A stretch of DNA of 55,169 nucleotides, from positions 1 to 55,169 of the forward strand of contig JARGNK010000030.1 in the NCBI GenBank assembly GCA_029213145.1, read 5' to 3'. Of this stretch, positions 24,028 through 32,293 are shown one piece after another. Under the pieces are notes generated by a model. The model was not told where the DNA came from and made no database searches. It was given only the letters and a program-made list of their open reading frames with translations. The position numbers and the translations under genes are program-made. The stretch is from Rubripirellula sp. (lineage in GTDB: Bacteria > Planctomycetota > Planctomycetia > Pirellulales > Pirellulaceae). Numbering within the stretch: the first letter of the stretch is position 1; every line of letters begins with the position of its first letter.

Positions 24028-25473
24028 CTACGCCAGCAGACCATCCACCACTTGCCCATGCACATCGGTCAAGCGGAAGTCTCGGCCTTGGAAGCGGTAC
24101 GTCAACTGCTCATGATCGAGCCCGAGCAAGTGCAGAACGGTGGCATGCAGATCGTGGACATGGACCGGATTCTCGATCGCACCAAAACCAAACTCATCTG
24201 TTTTTCCGTACACCTGCCCCGCCTTGATTCCACCACCAGCCATCCACATCGTAAAAGCGTCAATGTGATGGTTGCGTCCGGTGAACTGCCGGACTTCACC
24301 CATCGGAGTTCGGCCAAATTCGCCACCCCAAATCACAATTGTTTCATCGAGCAGTCCACGCCGTTTCAAGTCACGGATCAGTGCCGCGCCGGGTTGGTCG
24401 ATATCTCGGCATTTGCTCGGAAAATGTTTTTCGAGTGTCTCGGTAGAACCGCCGTGGTGATCCCAATTTGTGTCGTAAAGCTGAATGAATCTGACACCAC
24501 GCTCCACTAAACGACGGGCAAGCAGACAATTCCTTGCGAAGCTCGCCTGCTGTGGATCTTGAATTCCATACAGGTCAAGTGTTTCCTGACTTTCGTCACG
24601 AATGTCCATTAACTCAGGCGCGCTCGTCTGCATTTGATACGCCATTTCATAAGCGTTGATCCGAGTCGCAATCTCATCATCACCGGTAGCCACCAACCGC
24701 TTCAGATTAAGTTTACCAACGGTTTCAACTAATTGCCTTTGCTGATCTGCCGTCACAGAACTTGGGGTGGAGAGATTCAGAATTGGATCGCCCTGATTTC
24801 TCAATGGGACGCCTTGATAGGTGCTCGGCAGCATCCCGCTCCCCCACAACACAGCGCCACCACGTGGGCCGCGAGGTCCACTTTGCAGAACCATAAAGCC
24901 GGGTAAATCTTGACACTCACTGCCAATTCCATACGTCACCCATGATCCCATGCTGGGGCGACCAAACTGACCACTGCCGGTGTTCATAAACAGCTTTGCC
25001 GGCGCGTGGTTAAACAACTCGGCTTGACAAGTTTTGACGATGCTAATCTCGTCAACGATTTCGGCGGTCTTGGGAAGCAAATCACAAACCCAAGCACCAC
25101 TCTTGCCATATCGTTTGAAAGTGCGACGCGATGCCAATAGATTGCGGCGATGACTGCTATCCATAAAGGCGAAACGTTTGCCATCAACGAAACTGTCTGG
25201 AATCGGTTGGCCATTCAATTTCGTAAGATCAGGCTTATTCTCAAACATCTCCAACTGAGAAGGGCCGCCCGCCATGAACAGGAAGATCACATTCTTGGCT
25301 TTGGCTGGAAAGTGACTCGGCTTAGGCGCGAGTGGGCTCTCAACCTGATTCTTCGCAGCGACCCTTTTTTCGCCCAACATGGTTGCCAACGCGGCCGAGC
25401 CGACACCCACACCACATTGACTGAAAAAATGCCGTCGCGTTTGATCTTGAAATGGATTCAGAGGTCTCGTCAT
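24028..25473 (-). CDS. DUF1501 protein, Tat-exported (sulfatase-fold)
   Basis: 481 residues with a twin-arginine signal (QTRRHFFSQCGVGVGSAALA, about 11-30). DUF1501 hallmarks follow: KNVIFLFMAGGPSQLEMFENKPDL, SGAWVCDLLPKTAEIVDEI, RPSMGSWVTYGIGSECQDLPGFMVL, IQLYDTNWDHHG, DETIVIWGGEFGRTPM, GRNHHIDAFTMWMAGGGIKAG. The family has an alkaline-phosphatase/sulfatase-like fold; its biochemical role is unknown. It starts two bases after the stop of the cytochrome DUF1549/1553 gene, so the two are cotranscribed. This pairing is one of the commonest in planctomycete genomes and suggests a shared envelope process. Confidence 0.93.
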   Translation of the reverse strand: MTRPLNPFQDQTRRHFFSQCGVGVGSAALATMLGEKRVAAKNQVESPLAPKPSHFPAKAKNVIFLFMAGGPSQLEMFENKPDLTKLNGQPIPDSFVDGKRFAFMDSSHRRNLLASRRTFKRYGKSGAWVCDLLPKTAEIVDEISIVKTCQAELFNHAPAKLFMNTGSGQFGRPSMGSWVTYGIGSECQDLPGFMVLQSGPRGPRGGAVLWGSGMLPSTYQGVPLRNQGDPILNLSTPSSVTADQQRQLVETVGKLNLKRLVATGDDEIATRINAYEMAYQMQTSAPELMDIRDESQETLDLYGIQDPQQASFARNCLLARRLVERGVRFIQLYDTNWDHHGGSTETLEKHFPSKCRDIDQPGAALIRDLKRRGLLDETIVIWGGEFGRTPMGEVRQFTGRNHHIDAFTMWMAGGGIKAGQVYGKTDEFGFGAIENPVHVHDLHATVLHLLGLDHEQLTYRFQGRDFRLTDVHGQVVDGLLA

Positions 25474-25475
25474 GT

Positions 25476-27887
25476 TTATTCGCGGGTGATTGTTTCATCA
25501 AGATTTAACAGTACTCGTGCCGCTGTCAGCGAATCGAGCGGACGCAACAACTGAAGCTCCGATTCATCTGGCTGGCGCCCAGTACAGCTCCGAAACGCAT
25601 CTTCCAGACCATCTTTTTCGATGATCCGCTGAAGTGATTGAGCGAACTCAAAGAAGGCTGCGTCGTTCATCAGCGCCAGCGACTGAAGAGGTGTATTACT
25701 CCGATTCCGGCGGGTACAACTGCTGTACCCGTCGGGCGCATCAAAGACGTTCAAAGATGGTGGTGGCGTCGCGCGATAGACAAACGTGTAAAGCCCGCGT
25801 CGATATCGATCAGCGCCGGTGCTCGCTTTCCACGATCGTCTTACCTGCCCCTGGCTCATCACGGCGCTGGGGATCGGTGGATAGACGGGCGGTCCACCGA
25901 GCTGCGACGAAAACTGACCGCAAGCCACTAAGGCGACGTCACGAACAATTTCAGCGTCAAGTCGCAATCTTTGCTGTCGTGCGAGCAAACGGTTTTCCGC
26001 ATCAACCTTCGATAGGTCATCTCGAAAAGCTGAACTTTGACGATAGGTGTGCGAAGTCACAATTAAGCGATGAATCGACTTCAGATCCCAACTACCATCG
26101 ATCAACTGGATCGCCAACCAATCCAACAACTCACGATGCGTCGGACGGGCACCGAGCAACCCAAAATCGTTTTCCGTGTCGACCAATCCGCGTCCAAAGT
26201 ATTGTTGCCAGACGCGATTTACGATCACGCGTGCGGTCAACGGATTTTCAGGACTGACCAACCAGCGAGCCAAATCCAAGCGATTGGGTCGCTCTTGAGC
26301 CGATTTGAATGGGTGCAAGATCGCCGGCGTCCCCGGAGTCACCTCCTGGGCTGGCCTCGTGAAATCTCCCTTGATCAAAACGGTGGTCTTGCGTGGGGTC
26401 TCTCGCTCACGCAACACCAAGGTTGTGGGAGCGTTACTGAGTAGCCTGTTTAATTCGTCGTAGCGTTTTTTCAAACGCTCAAATTCTTGATGGTCATTCC
26501 CTCGCCAAACCGAGGCGATCTCTAGCTTCTGCACGAGATTGCGTTTTGTTGCTTCAACCGCCAATGCCTTGGCAACCTTGCTGGGAAGCTTCTTTTTCGC
26601 TTCCTCATCAAGACGGGTCTCCCAATCAATTTGCTCCTCCGCGTGCGAAACAAAATACGCACCTAAATCCTGTTCCGCTTGTTTCCGTTGGGCTGTGATC
26701 TCACTGACATTAAGATCAGGATCGTAGACTTTGATCGAAGGCTCATCTTGATCGTTGAAGAAGGCAAATAGCTGGTAGAACTCTTCTTGCTTGATGGGAT
26801 CAAATTTGTGATCGTGGCATTGAGCGCAACCGATGGTCAGCCCCATCCATACGGTACCCGTCGTAGCCACACGATCAAAAACACTATCGATTCGATACTG
26901 CTCGCGGTCGATCCCGCCTTCCTGATTGATCTGGGTGTTTCGGTGAAACCCGGTCGCGACCTGCTGACCAACGGTCGCATCAGGCAGCAAATCCCCGGCG
27001 AGCTGTTCAATCGTGAATTGATCAAACGGCATTCCCTGATTCAACGCATCGACAACCCATTCGCGATAACGCCAAATGGAGCGGGGCGAGTCGATTGAGT
27101 AACCGTTACTGTCGGCGTACCGAGCTTGATCCAACCACCACCGGCCCCAACGTTCGCCGTAATGGGGACTACTTAGCAATCGGTCGACGAGTGTTTGCCA
27201 TGCGATTTCCGGATTGCGAGCGAAATCGTCATTGAACTTTTCGATTTCTGCAAGCGTCGGCGGTAACCCGATCAGATCCAAACAAACTCGCCGGATCAAG
27301 GTGCTGGGATCGGCGGACGGTGACGGCGTCAGGCCCGACTGACTTAATCGCGACAGTACAAATCGATCAATCGGATGCCTTGCCTTAGGAACAGACGGTG
27401 GCTCGGAACGTTGCGGTGATTGAAACGACCAATGCCTTTCATACTCGGCTCCTTGAAGCACCCATTGCTGAAGGATTTCGCGCTGAGCCTCTGTCAATTG
27501 CTTTCCGGATTCGGGAGGCGGCATCTGATCGCTAGGATCGTTCGAATTGATCCGCTCGATGAGTGGGCTTGCCTTTGGATTCCCAGCAACCACAACGCCT
27601 GATTCAAACGCTCCTTGCTTGGTATCCAATCGCAAGTCGGCTTCCCGAGCCGCTTCATCAAATCCGTGACAGGCAAAACAATTCTCCGCCAAAATCGGCA
27701 GCACATCTCGGCTGAAACGTAATTCACCAGCACGCGCATCAACCGCCATTCCCGCGATTGTGGCGAGCAAGACGATTAAAACAGACAAACCCAACTTCAA
27801 CACGTTACAACCCGTTGCCCGGAGGTCCAGTCCGCTGAGACTGACGACACTGAGACTGACTACACGAAACAGCCCTGAAAACAGCAA
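25476..27887 (-). CDS. Planctomycete cytochrome c with DUF1549 and DUF1553 domains
   Basis: 803 residues. An N-terminal export signal lies within about 28-48 (VLKLGLSVLIVLLATIAGMAV); the first 27 residues may not belong to the protein, and a GTG near residue 29 is an alternative start. The heme c motif CFACH is at 70-74 (FSRDVLPILAENCFACHG). DUF1549 follows (HPIDRFVLSRLSQSGLTPSP, SPHYGERWGRWWLDQARYADSNGY, NTQINQEGGIDREQYRIDSV, TIGCAQCHDHKFDPI with a second CxxCH) and then DUF1553 (RLDLARWLVSPENPLTARVIVNRVWQQYFG, LLDWLAIQLIDGSWDLKSIHRLIVTSHTYRQSS). Probably a periplasmic redox-active protein; function unresolved. Cotranscribed with the DUF1501 gene two bases downstream. Confidence 0.92.
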   Translation of the reverse strand: MLFSGLFRVVSLSVVSLSGLDLRATGCNVLKLGLSVLIVLLATIAGMAVDARAGELRFSRDVLPILAENCFACHGFDEAAREADLRLDTKQGAFESGVVVAGNPKASPLIERINSNDPSDQMPPPESGKQLTEAQREILQQWVLQGAEYERHWSFQSPQRSEPPSVPKARHPIDRFVLSRLSQSGLTPSPSADPSTLIRRVCLDLIGLPPTLAEIEKFNDDFARNPEIAWQTLVDRLLSSPHYGERWGRWWLDQARYADSNGYSIDSPRSIWRYREWVVDALNQGMPFDQFTIEQLAGDLLPDATVGQQVATGFHRNTQINQEGGIDREQYRIDSVFDRVATTGTVWMGLTIGCAQCHDHKFDPIKQEEFYQLFAFFNDQDEPSIKVYDPDLNVSEITAQRKQAEQDLGAYFVSHAEEQIDWETRLDEEAKKKLPSKVAKALAVEATKRNLVQKLEIASVWRGNDHQEFERLKKRYDELNRLLSNAPTTLVLRERETPRKTTVLIKGDFTRPAQEVTPGTPAILHPFKSAQERPNRLDLARWLVSPENPLTARVIVNRVWQQYFGRGLVDTENDFGLLGARPTHRELLDWLAIQLIDGSWDLKSIHRLIVTSHTYRQSSAFRDDLSKVDAENRLLARQQRLRLDAEIVRDVALVACGQFSSQLGGPPVYPPIPSAVMSQGQVRRSWKASTGADRYRRGLYTFVYRATPPPSLNVFDAPDGYSSCTRRNRSNTPLQSLALMNDAAFFEFAQSLQRIIEKDGLEDAFRSCTGRQPDESELQLLRPLDSLTAARVLLNLDETITRE
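27835..27863. repeat. 15-bp-period tandem duplication at the 5' end of the cytochrome gene
   Basis: Two near-identical 14-mers (27835-27848 and 27850-27863, one mismatch) with a period of 15. If translated they give the repeated peptide VSLS near the N-terminus, so the event keeps the frame. Confidence 0.85.
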
Positions 27888-27971
27888 TCCCCAAAAAACA
27901 CGTCAGTCCGTTTTCGGAGGCCCCAAAAACGTCGTCTGAACATCTCCGCCCAGTATAGCCAGAACGGCCAA

Positions 27972-30386
27972 TCACGGCTGTTGAATCGGCGGGATCTTCA
28001 TCTCTTCCATCCAAACACTCATGTGACCACGCGGATAAATCTCGGTACGGGGATGGCTGTATCTCAAAAAACTCTTGACGGCAATCAACACATGCCCGTC
28101 TTCCAGCATGGGAATGAATTCCCTGTAGATGTGACTGCCCCGGGGCTGTCCGCCCTGCCGTCGATAGACACCGTCCTTGGACTCGGCCAGCTGCTTGCCA
28201 TCAACGAAGAGGGCAAAACCTTCGCCCGCATTCACGTGGCAACTACCGCCTACGACGATTCTGTATCGGTGACCCGGTTTGAGCTTGGGTATTTTGAAAG
28301 ATTGACGCATCAACAATACTTCCCGGTCCCACAATGTATTGGGTGCCGTACCACAACCGCAGAAACTTGATTCACATTGGGTGTTAAGCGGAACCAACTG
28401 TCCGTTCAGTTGACCGAAGGGAGCAGCAGCCGTTTTCCAATTCGCTTTCTGTGGATCGAAGTCCACGGCCACCCAGTCTTCCATTCCCTCGGGGTATGTC
28501 ACGTTCCGATACCTCGCTCCCTTCGCTTTGTCAGCCTCTTCCACCGGATCAAACGTAAAGTAATCCCAGGATGTGTTCTGCATCACTGGCCCAAACGGTT
28601 TCCAGTCGTAATCTGTAATTCCAACGGCTCTGTAATACGACGCAACTCCATCCAGCGTGTCACGAAGAAATTGATTTGAGCGTGGTGGCTTTTCTCCCTG
28701 AATAAGCGTTGTCAACGACTGCTGATTTCGGGGATCCGTCAAGAACGATTGCAGGGCACCATCGAGAACGAGCGGTTGCGTGGCACCAAGGGAAGCGGCC
28801 AACTGCTGCTCGGTAGAATCAAATGTTTCTTGCACGCTTGGATTAGGATCGGGCTTATGTCTCATTGTCGGAATGGCATCCGCTTGACCACCTCGCAAAC
28901 GCACCATCGCCCGCCCCATCGCCTCGCCGATCAGCATGTAGGTTTCGGCATTTCGGTGGTAGTGATAGTTTTGCGACACGGGCGACTGACTGATCTCACG
29001 CCAAAAATCACGAGTATCGACCGAAGCCACGTTGCCGGCAAACTCAGGATATTTCTGCCCGTCCGAGACGGCCATCTGAGCTTTCAAAATCGGCAAATAA
29101 TTCTCGCCCATGTTCCACCCTTCGAATCCGACAGTGGCGATTACGGCGGGCATCTTCGGAGCATCGAATTCCTTGCGAACATCATTGATTAAATTCACAA
29201 GATTCTGCTCGTACTCTGCTCCCATACCTTCGATCAATCCATCCTTGTGTCCCTGGAACCAGCCAAAGCCGGCCAGTTCGTAACCTTGCCCTTGATATCC
29301 GGGAATGATCTTGGCCAAATCTTTGAGTGTCTTACGGACGCCCTCGATCATCAATCGGTATTCCAATCCCTCCCATTTGTCGGCGCCTTCACCATTGGTT
29401 CGGCCACTTGAGGGAGGTCGAAAATCCCAACCGAGCGCACGATTTCCCATTGCGGTTTTGATCAGCAGCACTTGTTCGTCATGAAAGGTGCCCGTGACAA
29501 AACCAAACCCAAGCTCCGGTCCGATCGAACGACCATTTGATGTAGCAGTCAGGAGACCACCTTTACCATCTGGTGAGATTCTTGCTTCCTGAAAATAAAC
29601 ATCCTGACGAACCGTCCAATTCCCCGACTGATCAATGAGATACGGGAACTTGCCATCTTTCTTGACGATGGTTTCGAGATCACCCTTGCCTTCGACTTCG
29701 ACCTGTTCGATCCAGAAGGCTGCTGAACCACCTTTCCGATAGCGAATCGAAATCGGGTAACGCTTCCCCTGTTCCAAAAACACGGTCTCGAGATCAGCAC
29801 TCTCGCCAAAATCACGGCGATAAACCGGCTTACCATCAAGCAGAACGACAGCGTAGGAACTGTCCCCAAATCCAGCGTGCAATTGGTAGCGGCCGGTCGC
29901 CGGCACATCAATCAACGCGTTCGCAACGACGGTGTGTGAAAATTCTGCGGCAGGCAACTTGGCCGAAACGGTTCCCAACGCAACTGTCGTCGTCTTTACC
30001 GGCATTAATAACGAATAGTCTGCCATCAGATCGAGTTCGCCGCGATACAGACGTACGGTTGCACCCGACTCCGCATCCGTATCCGTGGACTGATAGATCC
30101 CGTGCCGCGCGAGCGCCGACCCGCCCACAGGCATCCGTCCCGCAATCACATTTGGATCAGCTGATAGAAAAATACTGGGATAGAGTGGTCGAGCGCCACT
30201 GAGATCGCCCATCCCAACCATGTTCGATTGCCCCGCCAGGATGTAAACCTGGACCGGCTTGCTGGAATCACCCGGTTTTCCATCCGGAAGGGGCAAATCG
30301 AGAGGAACATCCGCGGCAAACGACAGGCCCACCGGAGCCAACAAGAGAGCCAACCCCAATACCGATCGAAATTTGCACGTGATCAT
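27972..30386 (-). CDS. SGNH esterase (sialate O-acetylesterase-like) with inserted PA14-like domain
   Basis: 804 residues from ATG 30386, which begins a signal peptide (SVLGLALLLAPVGLSFAA). The SASA/SGNH block I is VYILAGQSNMVG with Ser54. The usual continuation is interrupted by about 180 residues containing a PA14/CBM-like beta domain (about 105-235: TGRYQLHAGFGDSSYAVVLLDGKPVYRR, AFWIEQVEVEG). The esterase fold resumes with IGPELGFGF (288-296), GNRALGWDF, GFGWFQGHKDG (in place of the typical WhQGExD) and NYHYHRNAETY carrying the candidate catalytic His. A further domain of about 250 residues at the C-terminus, ending with a beta-rich part, is not recognised. It probably removes acetyl groups from polysaccharides outside the cell. 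It is divergent from an arylsulfatase. Confidence 0.85.
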   Translation of the reverse strand: MITCKFRSVLGLALLLAPVGLSFAADVPLDLPLPDGKPGDSSKPVQVYILAGQSNMVGMGDLSGARPLYPSIFLSADPNVIAGRMPVGGSALARHGIYQSTDTDAESGATVRLYRGELDLMADYSLLMPVKTTTVALGTVSAKLPAAEFSHTVVANALIDVPATGRYQLHAGFGDSSYAVVLLDGKPVYRRDFGESADLETVFLEQGKRYPISIRYRKGGSAAFWIEQVEVEGKGDLETIVKKDGKFPYLIDQSGNWTVRQDVYFQEARISPDGKGGLLTATSNGRSIGPELGFGFVTGTFHDEQVLLIKTAMGNRALGWDFRPPSSGRTNGEGADKWEGLEYRLMIEGVRKTLKDLAKIIPGYQGQGYELAGFGWFQGHKDGLIEGMGAEYEQNLVNLINDVRKEFDAPKMPAVIATVGFEGWNMGENYLPILKAQMAVSDGQKYPEFAGNVASVDTRDFWREISQSPVSQNYHYHRNAETYMLIGEAMGRAMVRLRGGQADAIPTMRHKPDPNPSVQETFDSTEQQLAASLGATQPLVLDGALQSFLTDPRNQQSLTTLIQGEKPPRSNQFLRDTLDGVASYYRAVGITDYDWKPFGPVMQNTSWDYFTFDPVEEADKAKGARYRNVTYPEGMEDWVAVDFDPQKANWKTAAAPFGQLNGQLVPLNTQCESSFCGCGTAPNTLWDREVLLMRQSFKIPKLKPGHRYRIVVGGSCHVNAGEGFALFVDGKQLAESKDGVYRRQGGQPRGSHIYREFIPMLEDGHVLIAVKSFLRYSHPRTEIYPRGHMSVWMEEMKIPPIQQP

Positions 30387-30601
30387 TGATTGCCTTACTA
30401 AAGGGCGCGTGTTTCCATGCAGAACGAATACGAAATCGCAAATTCTGCAGCGATTTGAATGATAAACTATCGACTGACCAACATGGGCGGACGAACCACC
30501 AGCGAAAATCCTGGACACAGACTACCTTTGCGCCGGCAGGGCAAGACGACCGACCGCACCGAAATTCCGGACGAACGAACTGAACCTGAAATTCAAACCA
30601 C
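30387..30601. promoter_or_regulatory. Divergent intergenic region, esterase / arylsulfatase
   Basis: 215 bases between divergent starts. Shared control of an esterase and a sulfatase acting on the same polymer would make sense, but no operator or promoter boxes could be singled out. Confidence 0.4.
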
Positions 30602-32242
30602 ATGAAACGAATGAGTCCATCAAGAATCAGATCAAGCGTGCTGCCCCTATTCGCCATTGCTATCCTGTTCATCCTGCGGTGTGGATTCGACCGTCTGCCC
30701 GCCGCCACAGCTGCCGAACCATCATTGCCAAACATCATCATCATTTATGCAGATGATCTCGGCTATGGAGATCTATCTTGCTACGACGCAGACTGTGCTT
30801 ATAAAACACCGCGACTTGACCGGATGGCGGCAGAGGGGATTCGGTTTACCGATGCACACAGCCCATCCACGATTTGCTCACCATCACGGTATGGCTTGTA
30901 TTCCGGCCAACAAATCTACCGATCGACTGGAGGTGGTGGTGGCGCGTTCGAAGGTCCCAGTGGACCTAGCTATCTAAAGCCAGGCACTTTAACGATCGGC
31001 GAAATGTTGCAAGAAAAAGGTTATCGAACAGGGGTGTTCGGAAAGTGGCATGTTGGCCTCACTTGGAGAGATAAAAATGGCGAACGTCTACGTGGTGGAT
31101 TTAAAAACTCGCTGTTAATTGATTACGAAAAGAGCACGCCGCTGCCCGACGGCCCGAACGCGCGGGGTTTTGATGAATCCTTTGTGACGCCGAATTGCCC
31201 TACAACCGATCCACTTTACGTTTATATCGAAAATGGCATGGTCCCCGTTCCGGCAGATCATCGGCACCAACGATCCAACCTACCCAACCCGGGCGGCAAG
31301 TGGCGCTGGGATAACGATGAAGGATGGGTGGCCCCCGGTTATAAGTTTGTCGAGGCGGACTTGTTGTTCTTTGAAAAGACACGAAGTTTCATCGAACAAC
31401 ACCGTGAAAAAAACCCCGACCAACCATTTTTTGCCGTTCTATCGACGCAGATCGCGCACGCTCCAGTACTGCCCGCCGCTGAATTCAACGGTGCGACCAA
31501 AGCAGGCCCCCGCGGTGATTTCGTTTGGGAACTTGATGTGATCGTTGGTCGCGTGCTTGATCTCGTTGCCGAATTGGGCATCGATCAAGAAACACTCATT
31601 CTCTTCAATGCTGACAACGGCCCCGAGACCGTGCATGTTGACTGGATGCGCCAGGACCATAATCACGATGCTGCCGGCGGATGGCGGGGTATGAAACGCG
31701 ATGCCTGGGAAGGCGGTCATCGCGTTCCCTTCATTGCTCGCTGGCCCGGCCGAATTCCTGCCCGGCAAGTTTCTGATCAGATGACGAACACCACCGACAT
31801 CTTTGCAACGCTTGCCTCAGTCGTTGGCTATCGACTACCCGATGATGCTGCCACCGATAGCTTTGATATGTTGCCGGCGATGCTGGGAACTCAAGATCCA
31901 AAAACCTCCATTCGTCCTCACCTTTTGACGCAGAGTTTCCGAGGTGAATTCCAGCTTCGGCAAGGCGATTGGAAATATTGCGATCACCCAGGATCAGGTG
32001 GCAACAACTATTCAAGAGGCCCCTTATTGAAATACGCGATTGCAGATCACGCTCCCGATGCCCCCGGCCAGTTGTACGATCTTGAACGAGATCCAGGTGA
32101 GACGACCAATTTATTTGACGAACAGGAAGCCAAACGAATCGAGATGAAGACGTTATTAGAGCGTCTGAAAACAAGTGGTCGTAGCGCACCAAGCAACCGA
32201 CTGCCAATCGGAATCGCAAACATCCCCAAGCTGGCATCGTAA
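30602..32242 (+). CDS. Arylsulfatase, type I (formylglycine) family
   Basis: 546 residues. The signal peptide spans about 12-37 (VLPLFAIAILFILRCG). Sulfatase motifs are complete: metal-binding IIIIYADDLGYGD (Asp51, Asp52), the maturation motif STICSPSRYGLYSG with Cys92 to be converted to formylglycine, GKWHVG (Lys148, His150), TQIAHAP, and FNADNG (Asp338, Asn339). The C-terminal ELYDL-type element is QLYDLERDPGETTNLFD. It should hydrolyse sulfate esters in the periplasm, probably on algal sulfated polysaccharides, but substrate is unknown. It requires a formylglycine-generating enzyme, which is not encoded here unless elsewhere in the genome. Convergent with the WD40 kinase gene. Confidence 0.93.
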   Translation: MKRMSPSRIRSSVLPLFAIAILFILRCGFDRLPAATAAEPSLPNIIIIYADDLGYGDLSCYDADCAYKTPRLDRMAAEGIRFTDAHSPSTICSPSRYGLYSGQQIYRSTGGGGGAFEGPSGPSYLKPGTLTIGEMLQEKGYRTGVFGKWHVGLTWRDKNGERLRGGFKNSLLIDYEKSTPLPDGPNARGFDESFVTPNCPTTDPLYVYIENGMVPVPADHRHQRSNLPNPGGKWRWDNDEGWVAPGYKFVEADLLFFEKTRSFIEQHREKNPDQPFFAVLSTQIAHAPVLPAAEFNGATKAGPRGDFVWELDVIVGRVLDLVAELGIDQETLILFNADNGPETVHVDWMRQDHNHDAAGGWRGMKRDAWEGGHRVPFIARWPGRIPARQVSDQMTNTTDIFATLASVVGYRLPDDAATDSFDMLPAMLGTQDPKTSIRPHLLTQSFRGEFQLRQGDWKYCDHPGSGGNNYSRGPLLKYAIADHAPDAPGQLYDLERDPGETTNLFDEQEAKRIEMKTLLERLKTSGRSAPSNRLPIGIANIPKLAS

Positions 32243-32272
32243 TCCTCACGGCCATCCATCACGAATACGTGA

Positions 32273-32291
32273 CCGAGCCGCCCCGGCTAGG
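32273..32291. terminator. Possible bidirectional hairpin between convergent genes
   Basis: In the 51-base gap between the sulfatase and the WD40 kinase stops, AGCCG (32276-32280) and CGGCT (32284-32288) flank a three-base loop, extended by CC/GG beyond one mismatch. There is no T-run, so it is only a candidate terminator. Confidence 0.35.
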
Positions 32292-32293
32292 AA

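Noticed and set aside
25634..26257. 207-codon open frame on the plus strand
   Set aside because: Antisense to the DUF1553 region of the cytochrome gene; no recognisable motif.
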